64,000 bases of DNA from Nymphaea colorata (taxonomy: Eukaryota > Streptophyta > Magnoliopsida > Nymphaeales > Nymphaeaceae): NCBI RefSeq assembly GCF_008831285.2, contig NC_045146.1:12207149-12271148 (forward strand). The letters run 5' to 3'. A program made the translations under genes and the position numbers. The notes under the pieces are model-generated. The model was not told the origin of the DNA. It saw only the letters and a list, made by a program, of their open reading frames with translations, and made no database searches. Below, one piece after another: positions 45,100 to 57,734 of this stretch; the first letter of the stretch is position 1; each line of letters begins with the position of its first letter.

Positions 45100-48000
45100 T
45101 TAATTACAAGTTTAATCCTCTGGCAACCAGCGTTCTTTGTATCAGTTTTCAGTTCTTGGGTGCAATGCCCCGATGTTCGAAATCAAGTAGGGAAATGCAA
45201 TTAATGGCACACTTTACGTTTTGGAAAACAAAACTGTGTGATGAACTTCGAGATCAAGCTCATCAACTCCATAGATGCCTCTGTCATGGCTGCGGACGTA
45301 GAAGGCGTGGTCCTCCTTGAGAAGACGTCCAACTCTTCCACCAACATCACGCGCCTATCTTAATTAAAAAAATTAGAAAATGGAAAACATTGTTTCCATT
45401 TTAAATAGAAAATTAACGACCATGGGTGAATCATGACAATCACTTCCTTCTAAATAGTGTAATTCTTGTTTTTTGTTCTAATTTTATAATTACCTTCAAT
45501 ATTTTATTCCTCGTCAGTTCTTATGGAGATTGACGAATTCCAAACCATTTTTTCGTGAACTATTTCGGTTGGCCCGTAAGTTTACCGGGCAACAAAACAG
45601 ATCTTCCACAAGCACTGGTGAAACATTGTTCGAAACGCGACAGCATGAAATTAAGTGGATTCTCTCCAAGAAAGCTCATGATTTGGGTTGAATAATATTA
45701 CTTGACGAGATGATAAATATGGACTAAGAACCAAAGCGATTTTGTTGTTTTAAAAGAATCTAAATGTTAAGAGCGAATTTCGTAGACAGGAACTTACCAC
45801 CAATACAAAAAAAAAAAAGAAAAAAAGAAAAAGACAAGCCCATCAAGAAGTGGTCGAGCCACATGGTGGCTAGTGTGGGCAACTGCTCACACCTGCCACA
45901 CAAAATTAGTTTAATATATATGTTATTGTTTTGATATATTTTATTGTTATATATGTAAGTGCCTCAAAAAAATGAGTGTTCCTACCAAAAAATTTTTTTT
46001 GGCTCTGCCATGAATGGAGCGCATCTGTCCGTGGTAGCATGGATAGCACTAGCTAAGGATCAGAAGAAGAGCGGCAGCAGGGGAGCAGGAGAAACGCTAA
46101 TAAAATAGGTCAACAGTGGCGTTAAAATGATGACAGCTCTAGCAGAGAAGCGCTAATTGAAATAGCCAATTAACGCACTAACGACTCTGCCGTTATAACC
46201 TGAAATCGCCATTTCAATCTGCAATAATCAAATGCAACCAAAAAGTCTACCGCCAAACTGTTAGGTTTCAAAGGTGATTTGTTAATTGCTCAATGGTTGA
46301 GCGGCTCGATTCATTTTTTTGTTTTTTCTTGTAAAAGTTTGACTACTTTCGGGAGATTCAATTTCCAAAATCTTGTTCCGCCATTGATCAAACTCAACTT
46401 TATAGGGAAGCAAGTATGATAATAAAATGACACTGATTCGAACAAGGAACAAGGACACCACATCCGATTGTAGTCACAAAGGCCATTGATCAAAGTAACA
46501 AGCATCTTGATTCTTGGGTACTCTTATCATGAACAAAAAATGCAGTTGCACAGCGTGGCTGGTACCTGACCACGCTTGCCGTCAAAGATGGTGGTCCAGT
46601 TTTCCTTTTCAAATATATGTTCTTTTAATTTAATCCTAAGGGACGTATTTTTTATAATTGCATGATCATGATTATTCTAACATTTTTAGAGAGAAGTGGC
46701 TGTTTGGGAAATAGGACCAGACGTTGGGTGCCCGCATGTAGTGGGCTTTTGTAAAATTTTAAAAATAGGTACTGTTGTACAACACTGCCAATATTGGCTC
46801 ATAAGGAGACGTTTGATGAGACCGGCATTGTGAAATTCTATAATTAAAACTTTCGTTTTATGATTAAATGGAAATTTCGGGTAAAAAACATAACCTGCTT
46901 CAACTTAAAAATGTCGGAATTAATTAATCATGTATTCATATTGGATATTGTATTTAAACTTTTTACCATCTTAACACAATATTGCACCAGCCACAACCTG
47001 AGGTTAATGGGAAAACGTATGGTTTTAACATTATAATTATTAACACTGAAAGTTTAATTTGGTGTTTTTCAAATGGACGCTTAAGTTTAAACCCAATAAC
47101 AAATCGATCCTTAAGTTTTTTGTGTGAACAAAGAGGCCCTCAAGTTTTTATGTACACTCATAAAATGACCACCTTTTTGACGGTTCCCTATGGAAAACGT
47201 TCCTTAAACAAAAAATGTTCCAATATATTACCTTAAACACCAAAATGCTTTTAACCTGAATTGTGGGGAGAGGAAAATGTTTTTTCCATTCCATTGTTGC
47301 GATGAATGCGCTCTCTGGCCTGGTGGTGTCCGGTTCCGATCGACCTCTCTCTGTCTGTCTCTCTACCTTCGACGGCTGCCCCTTTTTTCTTGAATGACTA
47401 TGCTGCATAAAGGGTTTCCTCTGAAAATGGAATAGGAAAACTGCAGACTACAACTATCTAATTTTATATGAAAACCTTCGGGCAGGAATGACCACATCTT
47501 CGGTGATTATTTTTTAAGATGAGTGTCATTCGATTTGTTCAATCCATACCTGTGATCTTTTATTAGTAATTTTCATGTTTTCTGGTTGAATTAATTCTTG
47601 TGAAGTCTGATGAGGCTTGCGGGTCTCCAATACGAATGCCTCTCATGTGCTTGTTTGAATGCCCACAAGAGCATCCAATACAGCAAAAACAACCTTAGGT
47701 TGTATGCCCGCCCACAATGCATTAACGCTCAACATCCACATATCTCATCTAGCAAAGCACCTTATACATTCTCCAAGTGTCAGCTCATATTTGGAATTCG
47801 AATGACATTTCAAACCTACATTAACTTGTTTTGCTCTTAAAGATGGCAATAAAGTTGCAATTATAGGTTCAATAATGCCAATAATTTTTTATTAACATTA
47901 TATTTGAAAGCTACATTCTCTTATAGTGCACGATGGTGTGGTTGACCGTCAAGTGCTGTTAGACAAACTTTCATGTGAGCTCTTGGAGAATCAATTTATC

Positions 48001-48572
48001 TGAATGACTATGACATCTAAAAGGCAGTTTTTTTTACCCTTTAGACGGTGTAGCACCGTTGCAACTCTTGCACCCAACTTATGATGGAATTTATAGCAAG
48101 ACTTGTGACATATGAGATGCTTAATCTAGCAGTTGAGAGGTAACTTAACTTCCTAGACCTGCCGTTCATTTTGCGTAATGCCATTTATAAATCTTTTAAT
48201 CCTTTCAATATCTCGATAATACAGCTTGTAGTTTCCCTAATATATTTTGTTGTTTGATTTCTTAGAGAAACTAAGATTCCCTTTAGAGGAATCTCTACCC
48301 ATAACTGCCTCACAAGTTCCTAAGCATGATATCTGACTTTTTCCTTTCGTGGGGGCTCCCATTCTACAGTCTCCCCCACTATCATCGCCTGTCATGCACG
48401 GAAACAATAACTATAGAGAGGCATGAAACTAAAGTCCATGGTGGCTCTTGCAATTTTTCAACTCACACGTAGACACTTATCGAGTTTGTTGTTTTTTAGA
48501 GAGAGAAAACAAATTTCACAGGGCACCTCCTATTTTATAAAATTTAAGGAGGACTAACTTTAAATTGTTAAG

Positions 48573-48654
<82 letters not shown>

Positions 48655-49110
48655 TCAAAATAACTGAATATTTTTTAAAGGTTTTGGAAAATCCAACAGC
48701 AGAGCCGGTTGCACGTGCCTACCGTCAGTTTGGCTGGGCCCCTTCAATACTCCAACGACAATAATCCAGAACAACGTTATTCAGGTGTTCAATTTCGTGA
48801 TACCTTGTCACTTTTTTCAATAATTCTCTACAGAAACAACAGCGATCAAATATGGGTTTGAGTCAGTACAACGTAAAGCTTCTAATAAATTACATTTTGT
48901 CTTGCAAATTCAGATACATGATAACACCAGCAGACATATATATTGGGACGAAACGAAGGAAGAAACATTTTGTAGAAAGAAGTAATGATGTCACTGTGGT
49001 GGTCAAGACGGGGTACAATCTGCGGATACATATAACAGTTGCCATGGCAACTTATTCAAGACGCACATCGTCATGTCCAGTCAGTATACTGACATTGCTA
49101 GAGGAATAAA
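45100..49110. other. Intergenic region without a supported gene
   Basis: Contains a weak relative of the 4.7/33.3-kb repeat at 47000-47180, the tgtgggcaactgctcacac element-like tail at 45870-46010, and a composite (AT)(GT)(AT) microsatellite at 48572-48651. The short ORFs have no motifs. Confidence 0.4.
48572..48651. repeat. (AT)n(GT)n(AT)n microsatellite
   Basis: AT run to 48590, GT run to about 48608, then a second AT run. Confidence 0.95.
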
Positions 49111-49116
49111 AGGCGC

Positions 49117-49926
49117 TTAAGAGGTAGAAGATGCTTCATCAAAGGCCATACCTTCCATATGTGTTAGAAGCAAGGAGACTGCCTCTGCCTGCAATGGGTC
49201 GTCGACGCCGTCAAGACCAGGCAGGTCGTCAAAGGTATCCATGTCGACGCCGAAGTAGTCGCCGTCCATGTCGTCGACGTCCTCGTCTCCACCGTCGGTG
49301 TCGTCGAGATCGTCATCTTGATCGGGAACGTCGGTGTCGCCGGAATCCTCAAGGAACGATCCTCCACCCAAACCAAGAAGGGCCAACACTACGTGCGCTG
49401 CAGCGGCTACTAAGACGCGTTTTCCAAATTCCTTCGCCTGCATGCAGTTCGTTGAGAAAATCACTTGTCTGTTGGATATCAGGTCCAATGGTTCTCCTGT
49501 CTCTCACTGTTGTAGAACTAACCCACCAATCGCTTGACTGTACTCCTACCTTTTCTTCTAAAAGCTTCCGTTACATTTTCTTTCAAAATCTTTGGTTGTT
49601 ATGTAATAAGAAGCCTTCGTCTTTCATGTATTTGATTTATTCAGAGCTAGCTATTAGAGCGAAAACTACCGGAAACCATGTGGATCGGAATGGGATGTGC
49701 CAGGTAGCTCGAAGGGCTATCTGTTCCGATCCACGACGTCTTCTTCCAAGAGTTCAACACCAAAACGGAAGGGAAGTTGTAAAACTCAATTCAATTACAC
49801 AGGGTAGTATCTTCCCCGGTCAAAAACATAACTGTCAGAGGGAATGGACTTTTCGCAAGTATGAATATTTGTGGAGACGGTCTCGTCAATCATCAATTGA
49901 ATTGATCCATCGGGCACTGCACAGAT

Positions 49927-49968
<42 letters not shown>

Positions 49969-51249
49969 TGCCTTGGAAGTTTTCTTCTTTGGCAGTCGCT
50001 TCCTTAAGCACCCTGTCAAGGAACCACATGATGCTAATTGATTTCAAAGCAATGGATTAAAGAAAGTTAAATTTGAACTTAATCAAAATGAATAAGAAGA
50101 AATTATCCGTCAAAGAACAGGGTCAGTCACGTTGACAGCAGTTCTATCGAAGTCCCTGCAAAAGAGGTATTTAAGATCTTCAAAATGAAGAAGATTAAAT
50201 ATTTTTTCAATGATTGGGTACTTGTTTGTTAGCAGAAGTGGCACGGTTGTTCTGACACAATTAACTTGTTATGAGAAAAGGAAAACGTTCCCACGGTAAT
50301 CATCCAGGAAATGTCTTACGTAAGTTAAGTAGCATGACATCTTGAAAATTTTCCAAGGAAACTTTTGGAGAAACAGCGGCAAGCAAATATATAACTTAGA
50401 ACATAAAAAACACGATACATAAATGTAAAAACAACTACACGAAATAGGTTCTTTGACGCACGATGCATGGCAAAGTGTCGATCAAACTTGAAGATGTTTT
50501 TGACAAAAGTTTAAAGAATTGTGTATTAACTTTTGTGGGTAAAATCAAAGGTCTAGCGGACTATAGTCCCTCTCCCACCGAAAGCTAAATCTTGATAAAG
50601 CCAATAGTTTCGAACAACAAAAACTACACAGTAAAAGATAAAGCTTCTACAAGAAGGAGGTGATGAGCAGTTGCTTTCCCTTAATCATACGTACGTAGAA
50701 CATGAATAAAAAATGGCATATAATTAAAAAGGATCCCATATACTTACATGGGTGTAAAACGAAGTTGCAACTGCTGCACTCGTAGCAACAATGGTGCACC
50801 TGACTGCCGCAAACGTCACAGCGAGTGCTTCCCGCGGCAGTTGGTTTGAACAAGAAACGCAGAGGGTGCTCGTGGCCGGGGTAATGGGCCGTCCGAGGCA
50901 GGTTTGCGCACAGGGGATGGGCGTCGAAGTTGCAACTCCGGCAGTGGTAGTTGAGCGCGCTGCCAACCTTCCTGCAGATGTCGCAACGGAAGGAGCCGGA
51001 CGGGTAGGCAGGTGCATAAAGAAGGCGGAGCTGGTGCTGGTGGTAAGCAGGATCGCCCGGAAGCGACGGCGGCTGCAGGGCGCAGAAGCGGTGGAGGAAA
51101 AAGCCACAGTTGCGGCAGCCGAAAAGGACGAGCTCCGATGCAAAGGGCAGGCCGCATGCACGGCAACTAGTTGCCGTTCCGTTGGTCTCCGATATTCCCA
51201 TCTGTTGCAGCGGGTGGGCGTGGGAGCCGTGCTGAAGCCTGGCCGCCAT
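49117..51249 (-). CDS. DC1-domain protein with acidic C-terminal module, intact, 287 aa
   Basis: Exons are 51249-50748 (donor GTAAGT), 50012-49972 and 49437-49117 (acceptor atgcag), phases 1 and 0. Three textbook DC1 fingers: FGCRNCGFFLHRFC; CDICRKVGSALNYHC with CNFDAHPLC; CDVCGSQVHHCCYEC with CNFVLHP. The last ligand comes from exon 2 (Trp-Cys). The exon 2 linker CLRKRLPKKKTSK is strongly basic and ends at AAG followed by GCAAGATCTCTC, so intron 2 appears to use a GC donor. Exon 3 starts AKEFGKRVLVAAAAHVVLAL (hydrophobic), then about 35 residues dominated by Asp, VDMDTFDDLPGLDG and the helix EAVSLLLTHMEGM. An in-frame upstream Met (51369) is rejected because MAARLQHGSHAHPL matches the family start and the TATA box lies between the two. 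It is the clearest member of the array. Zinc binding is expected; the biological role is not shown. Confidence 0.87.
49929..49965. repeat. (GA)n at the intron 2 donor
   Basis: On the minus strand the CT run begins within 8 nt of the end of exon 2 of the 51-kb DC1 gene. Confidence 0.95.
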
Positions 51250-51321
51250 AGCTAACAAACCTCTTAGTAAGGTCCTTTTGCAATTCGAAGCTCTTCGAAA
51301 GCAGCTTACCGGCTGCTCCTC

Positions 51322-51328
51322 TATATAT
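51322..51328 (-). promoter_or_regulatory. TATA box of the 51-kb DC1 gene
   Basis: Minus-strand atatata in gaatatatagaggagcagc, about 75 bp before the ATG. The gaggagc context is shared with other DC1 promoters in the window. Confidence 0.6.
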
Positions 51329-51399
51329 TCGAGACATTGTAAGTTCTCGAACGTGTGCAGAATATTCAAGGTCTTCTTGTGAACCAGCGACTGATTATT

Positions 51400-53340
51400 C
51401 GCACTCTATATCATATTCAGTTGGCGCGCCAGTTGACCTTGGAAGGTAGGAGAGCGATGACCGACGCCGGTGCCGCAGGTGGCTAGTTTTCTGTCAATTG
51501 CTCTCTCAAGTCTGAAAACGAGATTTTAATTATCGAGAAAAAAATGGAATGAGGTGTGTTACGACACTCTGCATCCTACGAGCTATGTCTATTCATGAGG
51601 AAATTCTGTGGGCTAGTGTGGGCAATGGCCCACACAGTACACGTTTACTGGACTTTTCTAAAATCTTCAGTCGGGTTCTGCTCCCCATCTTACCATTAAC
51701 ACACCAGCATGCTGCTGCCCACATCGTTTTGGGTGACGACTGATGATAAATCGTGGCCTCCACCCACTGTTGACAATGCAGATATTTCAGCATTAATTTT
51801 AGTTAAGCTATTGGCGGAAAATTTGATCTACTAAATTGGATAATTGCAAGTCACCAATATGAATTTCAACATTTTCCCATAGTTTCCCCAATTATAATGC
51901 ACTTATCAAATCGATTTTTGTATGAACATCAATATTATGGATTGGTTAGTTAAGAAATAAATTAGGTCCCCCGATTTTAAGAAGCGTACGTTTCATTTCC
52001 AATTTGAATATGAAGCTTGCCGTCGATTTCAGGTGATATAGACTGCATCTGTGTCATCAAAAGAAGGTGTAACATAGATTTTGAGAAAGTTTTGCAAATA
52101 GGATGGTCTCTCTCGTGGATATCCAATTCAGATCCACTTACGTATTTTTTCGTTTGAAAATTTTATAAAAAAACGCCTACCGGCCTAGCCTCCATTGTAT
52201 TTACAAATAGCTGCTCAATGTTAAAAGAAACACGAACATTCGCTGATTCAATGTAGTCACTCACAGTCATATGCTTTGTGTGAACGCTGAGACAAGACAT
52301 TGAAGTCGTGACGAAGACTTTGTTCCTCTTAAAAAGATAAAATGCTCTCCTCAAAAACAAAATAATTTAACTTCTAGGGCTGGAACCAAGAGAGGGAGAG
52401 GTTTCGTTTAAACTTAAATAAACTGTTTTCGTTTAATTCATGGGGCTGTACCGAATTTGCCGAATAATAGGTGGTTTCTGTAAAAAAGAACGTAAGGTCA
52501 AGTCCTAGGAAGTTCTTGTCTCAGTATCTTTTTTTATCTTCCCAAGATATTTTGGCTATCTTAAAAATAGTTAACGTCTTGTCAAACTTGTTATCCACGA
52601 GGCCCTTTTTCAATTTTCTTTTCTGAGTAAACGCATACTTTATCAGACGCCAACTGAAACTCTATATCCTGGACTTCAATAGACATGTCCTTACATCAGA
52701 AGCATTACTATTATGATATTGGAAGACGACGGAAATCACAATATACAAACTGAACCAAACTTTTTTTGTTAGATTCTCTCTCTCTCTCTCTCTCTCTCTC
52801 TTCTTCTTCTTCTTCTACTTTTTTTTTTCTTTTTTAAACTTTTTCCCAGATAAAGGATTGGTAGTCGCCGGATCCTTAACGTTGCTGTGATAAATCTGCT
52901 CGCTTACCTTTCATTACTTCAGTGTTCAGCCATTAATCCAAATTGACTCTTCAATTGAATGACTAGATGCATGTGGCCTTCCACTGTTAATTACCATGGT
53001 TAAAGCAGGGGCAGAATAAAAAATATTTTTGTGAAAGGGCACTCATTAAAAAGTTTTAAACATAATAAAAGGACACATTATATTAATAGAAACTACCAAT
53101 ATAAAAATAACTACAATTAGTGGGATTGTATGAGAAAATTGCTACACATACACTCCGCACTGGGGTTAAAGTAACAAAATAATGAACTTGTTCCAATTGA
53201 AAGTCACAATGATCTTAGTTTTTGCCAACGGTGTTGGCCGTCGCTAAATATCTCAAAATGCCATTGGCAATTGAATTAGTCTGTAAAATTCCCGTCAGCA
53301 AAAGACTATACCGGTGAAACCAGGAGAACTTATTGGATGA
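51400..53340. other. Intergenic region with repeats, no gene
   Basis: 51600-51640 holds an element-like tgtgggcaatggcccacac palindrome. 51770-51900 is the third copy of the 9.5/9.7-kb repeat. A CT/CTT microsatellite lies at 52775-52817. Nothing coding is recognised. Confidence 0.45.
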
Positions 53341-53384
53341 ACATGCATGCAGACCTTTGAGCTCTCTTTTTGGCAGTTCCTTCT

Positions 53385-53600
53385 TCATTTTATTCAAGAA
53401 AAGCTCATGTTTTACCATAGATTCGTCCAAACCCTTGATGCATTTCAAACGTATTGGATGCTTTTAGATGTTGTTCTACCATTCAGTCACATATTTATAC
53501 ACGCTCTTGACACTGGAAGGAAAACTAACCCTATTCTAGTTGACAGAAAAAAAAGGTCATACCAAAGAGCCATGAAGCTCGATAATTGAATAACATAAAA
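53385..53600. repeat. Intergenic repeat block K, partial copy
   Basis: gttttaccatagattcgtcc...gatgcatttc and a long-spaced tttatacacgctcttgacac match the block K landmarks at 14296-14530. A Kunitz fragment follows directly. Confidence 0.55.
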
Positions 53601-53617
53601 ATCAAACCCCATTCTCT

Positions 53618-53878
53618 TCCCTGCGTCGACAAGAAGACGCGTCAGAGGATTGTGAGGTACGGCGGGGTTGTAGTCGGGCCACACTGAGGAATTGTTTCAG
53701 GATGGAGGAGGTAGGTGACCACTACAAACTGGTTTTCTGTTCTAGTTTCTGCAAGACCAGCTGGGTTCGGTGCCAGAACCTTGGGGTTTATCTTGCCCTG
53801 AATGATGTGCGCAGGCTGGTACTTGGCGGCCGCGCCTTGACCTTGCGCGTCAAGTTCAAAAAGTTTGTAAACAACTGA
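53618..53878 (+). pseudogene. Kunitz inhibitor C-terminal fragment
   Basis: The first part reads KKTRQRIVRYGGVVVG, aligning with the end of the 5.6-kb gene, then stops and shifts frame. From 53711 an open 55-codon stretch reads VGDHYKLVFCSSFCKTSWVR, CQNLGVYLALNDVRRLVL and ends LRVKFKKFVNN with a TGA. This is the Kunitz C-terminal part, with its cysteines for the second disulfide and the VRRLVL strand. No N-terminal half or signal peptide lies upstream. It retains exactly the part missing from the 5.6-kb copy. Confidence 0.82.
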
Positions 53879-54059
53879 TGTGATTATGTTCCGGATATCA
53901 CGTTTTTCCATGGACCAGCAGTTTGTGTTTTTGAAAGGTGTATCTCGTTTATGAGCTCTTGCTTTGATACGGTAGGTTGTCAATTAGATTAGCTATTTTC
54001 TTCTTTCATCGCTATCTTATTCGATAGAATATATTGCTTATCCCTAAATCAATGAAGGA

Positions 54060-54079
54060 TCCATTTGCTTTAATTTGTA

Positions 54080-54123
<44 letters not shown>

Positions 54124-54149
54124 CAAAAAGAGAAAAAAATCGAATGGTG

Positions 54150-54186
<37 letters not shown>

Positions 54187-54200
54187 CAAAACAAAATTGA
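54060..54200. repeat. Two (TA)n runs in a short duplication
   Basis: TA runs at about 54088-54118 and 54152-54174, each followed by a similar aaaa..caaa..gaatggtgat tract, so the unit was duplicated. Confidence 0.85.
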
Positions 54201-54565
54201 ATGGTGATTGTAGCTATCGAATGTCACTTAGCTCATCTATAAGAGCTTCCTACTAATGGATGACTGAAAAGAAAATAACTTATCCTTTTAGCATAGAATT
54301 CCGACCTATTGGAAATCACATCGAATTCAAAAACATAAACAATTGTACCAGCAAGACATATTGACGATGAACCGAAAGAAACATTAAGCATAAACAAGCA
54401 GTGATAACTAGTTGTAGTACAGGCGACGATGGGTTTCAACCTGAGACTACTACAGACGCTAACCGCTTCGATATGATAATACTTCGGACGTAGCAACTTA
54501 TTCAAATCGGAGACTTCTGGTTCCTTCATGATACTGCCATTACCATCGCTGCAGGTTGAAGGGGG

Positions 54566-57380
54566 TTAGGTGGAACTTGTCCCAGTACCCGCGTCCATCC
54601 CTTCCACATGCGACAGAAGCAAGCAGCTAGTCTCCTCCTGTAAGGCATCGTCGACAGTACCATCAGAAGCAGGGAGGTCGTAGAAGGTGTCCATGTTGAC
54701 GCTGAAGTCGTCGTTGCCATCGGGAAAGTCACCGCCAATATCGGGAACGTCGCCGCCATCTTCATCATCGTTATCAACATCTGTGTAGTCCAGGATGTCC
54801 ATTGCCCCATCCAAACCAATAGTCCCAAGCACTACTTGACCGAATAGAGTTTTCGTGACGATTCCTGCGGTGAGTTCAAAGACTTTCTTTACCTGCAGTT
54901 CATTGAGAAAATCATTTCCGTGGGGACATTGTGTTCGACTATCTGCATTATAAGTATTTTTACAAGAGCTGGACATTGCTAAAAATTTTGGTGATGCATA
55001 TAACCAGCTTCCTTTTCATAGGTCTCCCACTGCCATAGGGCCCATTTCCTTTTTTTTTTTTTGTTACGATACCAAGTTTATCAACCAAGTTATTCTAAAA
55101 AGGTTTTTGACAAGCTCAAAAGTATTTGGTCTTGGAAACGCATGTTTCTAAGGTACTACATGCTTGTTTCAAGAAACATTATGATTATCATTATAGCATT
55201 TGAATGTTAAATGGAAGAGCAATATCCATAATCACATAAAGCATGTTTCTCGAATCAAATACATAGCTTTCTTAAACCGTGTAATAGTAAGGGCCTCCAA
55301 ACAATAGGGGTTGGACAACTGGACCAAGTAAAGAAGAATCTCTTGAGATAAAACAACAAAACAAAACCAAAACAGATGGGTTATTTCCCCGTTTTGGTAA
55401 TGCACCGAACACACCAAAGAAGAGGCTTTTATATATATAAGAGTAAAAATAAAAAGTGTAAATCAATATTAAACGACACAAATATCCATCATTCTTTTTT
55501 CCTTATTTTATTCTTAATTGTTCATCATGTTGAATCAGATGGCACAAATTAAATGGCGAGTGACTCTAAAAAACAAGTCACCGAACCCACCAAGAAGAGG
55601 CTTTTATGGGCGTAAAGAAAATTGCGTCCACCACCCCCTGCACACAACAAACATATGCCAACAAAAGGGCGGATATTGTTGAAAAAAAAACATCCTTTTA
55701 AGTCTTTTCACTTTTTCGATTCCCTTTTCTGTCTTTACAGGAATTTCTTTTATCAAAATAAAAGCATTTTTGTCATTAACCCTGTTGAGTGCATGACATT
55801 TTGTGCAATAACCAGGTTGAGTCAGTAGTACTCAAGTTTTAGATTTTAAGGCTTAAAAATATATAAGTGAACAAAATAGCTCAGAGGTATGCACTTAAAA
55901 ATAATCAATTTTTGTGAGTAACCGCCCATACAAGGCCACACTTACTCCTGGTTTCAGCCAAATTAATGGTATTCGTGGGGTCAGAGATAGGCAACTTGTT
56001 GGAAAGAAAAACATGCTTAGAGAGAGAGAGAGAAAGAGAGGGAGAGAGATATATACTTTTTCTCTTTTATACCCTTTCTTTCTTCCCGGGTAGGCCAGTT
56101 GCTTAGTCGTGCAGTCTGCAATGAAACCAAGTAGGGCAAATTAGCTCAACACCAACGGGTTGGATTAAATTCAAATATAAATTTAATGAAATTGAATGTG
56201 GAGATGAGCTAGGTTTTACTGATATTTAAAAATTAAAGGACTGACATAGGTGGTCTGAATTGAAGATTAATATATATAGACCTTAGTGGTAGATGGAGGG
56301 GCAGACCAGAGCACCTATATCATTACACATGTGAACATGTCAACTAGACAGTACTCTACATTTAATTTAATGAAATTTCTAATCACTAGACTGGTTTTTT
56401 CATAAATCCATCTGATGATTTTTTTTCTTTTCAGTTTCTTGGAATGGACAAAAATCATTCGTAGAAAATGGGGACCGTGCATCCTTTCAGAAAAATGTTG
56501 TTTTTACTTTTTGCTTTCTTGAAAAAGGAAGGTCCCTTCTCAGTACTTAATTATCATTGGTTTAGTTCATCATGACTTCAAACAACATAGAAAACTTATG
56601 TTTTACTTGTTTCAATTTCAAGAACTAGGAGAATTTCAAGAACTCAAGAAACCTTCGGAAAAACAGGAGCGACCAAATATGTATTTTACAAAACAATTAC
56701 AAACCAGAAAATAAATATAAAAATGCCAGGCGCATCTAGATTTGTGTTTAAGATTATATAGATTAGGTGCTTTGTGGGTGGCCCCCCTTGTATACAGTCA
56801 TAAATATACGCTACAAAAAATTCAGAAAAAATGGCATATAACTAATATTGATTCCAAAGCCATACTCACCTGGGTGCAGATCAAAGACGCAAGTTTTGCA
56901 GCTGCAGCTGTAGCAGCAATAGTGTATCTGAAGGCGACAAACGTCACAGTAAGTGCTTCTCTCCGAAGGTGGGCTGTACGAGAGGTGTAGAGGGTGATGG
57001 TGGGCAGGGCAGCGGACCACCTGAGGCATCTGAAGGCAGAAGGGGTGGGCGTGGAAGTTGCAACTGTGGCAGTTGTAGTTGAACTGGCTAACGGCGTTCC
57101 CGCATATGTTGCAGGCAAGCGCGCCTCTGCTGCTTGCGGGCGGTGCATAAACAAGGTAAAGTGAGTGGTGGCGGTGCGCAGCGTGGCCTTCAAGCGACGG
57201 CAACAGCAGGGCGCAGCCGCGGTGGAGGAAGAAACAGCAACTGCGGCAGCCGTAAAGGACGCTCCCCGGTCTGAAGGGCAGGCCGCAACCGCCGCAACTT
57301 GACGCCAACCCGTTGGTTTCCGACTTTCCCATCAGTTGCAGCGGGTGGACGTGGGCACCGTGCCGAAGGGTGGTCGCCAT
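54566..57380 (-). CDS. DC1-domain protein with acidic C-terminal module, intact, 298 aa
   Basis: Exons are 57380-56870 (donor GTGAGT), 56115-56057 (acceptor attgcag, donor GTATAT) and 54892-54566 (acceptor ctgcag), phases 1 and 0, joined frame open. Three DC1 fingers include YGCRSCCFFLHRGC, CNICGNAVSQFNYNC with CNFHAHPFC, and CDVCRLQIHYCCYSC with CVFDLHP. Exon 2 gives the final Cys (Asp-Cys) and a basic linker CTTKQLAYPGRKKGYKREK. Exon 3 starts VKKVFELTAGIVTKTLFGQV, then an acidic tract (DVDNDDEDGGDVPDIGGDF), VNMDTFYDLPASDG and the helix EETSCLLLSHVEGM. A Met three codons upstream (MQA) is possible; MATTLRH is preferred by alignment. Closest sequences are the 37-kb gene (exons 2 and 3) and the 13-kb pseudogene (start and promoter). 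Confidence 0.87.
55000..55990. other. Intron 2 of the 57-kb DC1 gene
   Basis: AT-rich intron. A short repeat (caccgaac.caccaa.aagagg then cttttat) occurs at about 55400 and 55580. No other gene is seen inside. Confidence 0.5.
56021..56048. repeat. (GA)n at the intron 2 donor
   Basis: CT run on the minus strand directly after donor GTATATATCTC of the 57-kb DC1 gene. Confidence 0.9.
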
Positions 57381-57447
57381 AGCCTGCATGATAAGTGAGG
57401 TCGAAGCTCAGTGCTCAAATGGTGAATCAGATGCCCAGCTGCTTCTT

Positions 57448-57454
57448 TATTTAT
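57448..57454 (-). promoter_or_regulatory. TATA box of the 57-kb DC1 gene
   Basis: Minus-strand ataaata in ccaataaataaagaagc, about 70 bp before the ATG. Confidence 0.6.
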
Positions 57455-57734
57455 TGGGAGAGCAGGCTTCTTCTTCATCACATCTTCAAAGACTTGGTCG
57501 TCCAAACAGCAATTCCTATTACATAATACATGTGGACCGTCTAGCTGGAGTGGCCAAGCACGATAAGAGGTTGCTTGGCTCTTAAAATACTCTGTAATTA
57601 TTTTATAAATGTATTTGAAAGATTTTAAATTTTAGGGTCTCCATTTGCCAAACGACCTATAAACGCTTATAGAAAAAGACAACACATATTTTTACGGCAG
57701 TATGTGAATTTTAAGAATTTCCAATTGTTCTTGA

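Noticed and set aside
50647-50748. Read-through C-terminus of the DC1 exon 1 frame (HPCKY... to 50647)
   Set aside because: The Cys in HPC comes from the donor TGTAAG, and the needed spacing is H-x2-C. The following residues are AT-rich intron and are not conserved between copies.
51250-51369. N-terminal extension from the Met at 51369 (and the Mets at 37216 and 23824)
   Set aside because: The extensions are not alike between paralogues, and in the 51-kb gene the extension overlaps the TATA box. The MA(A/S/T).L.H start is conserved.
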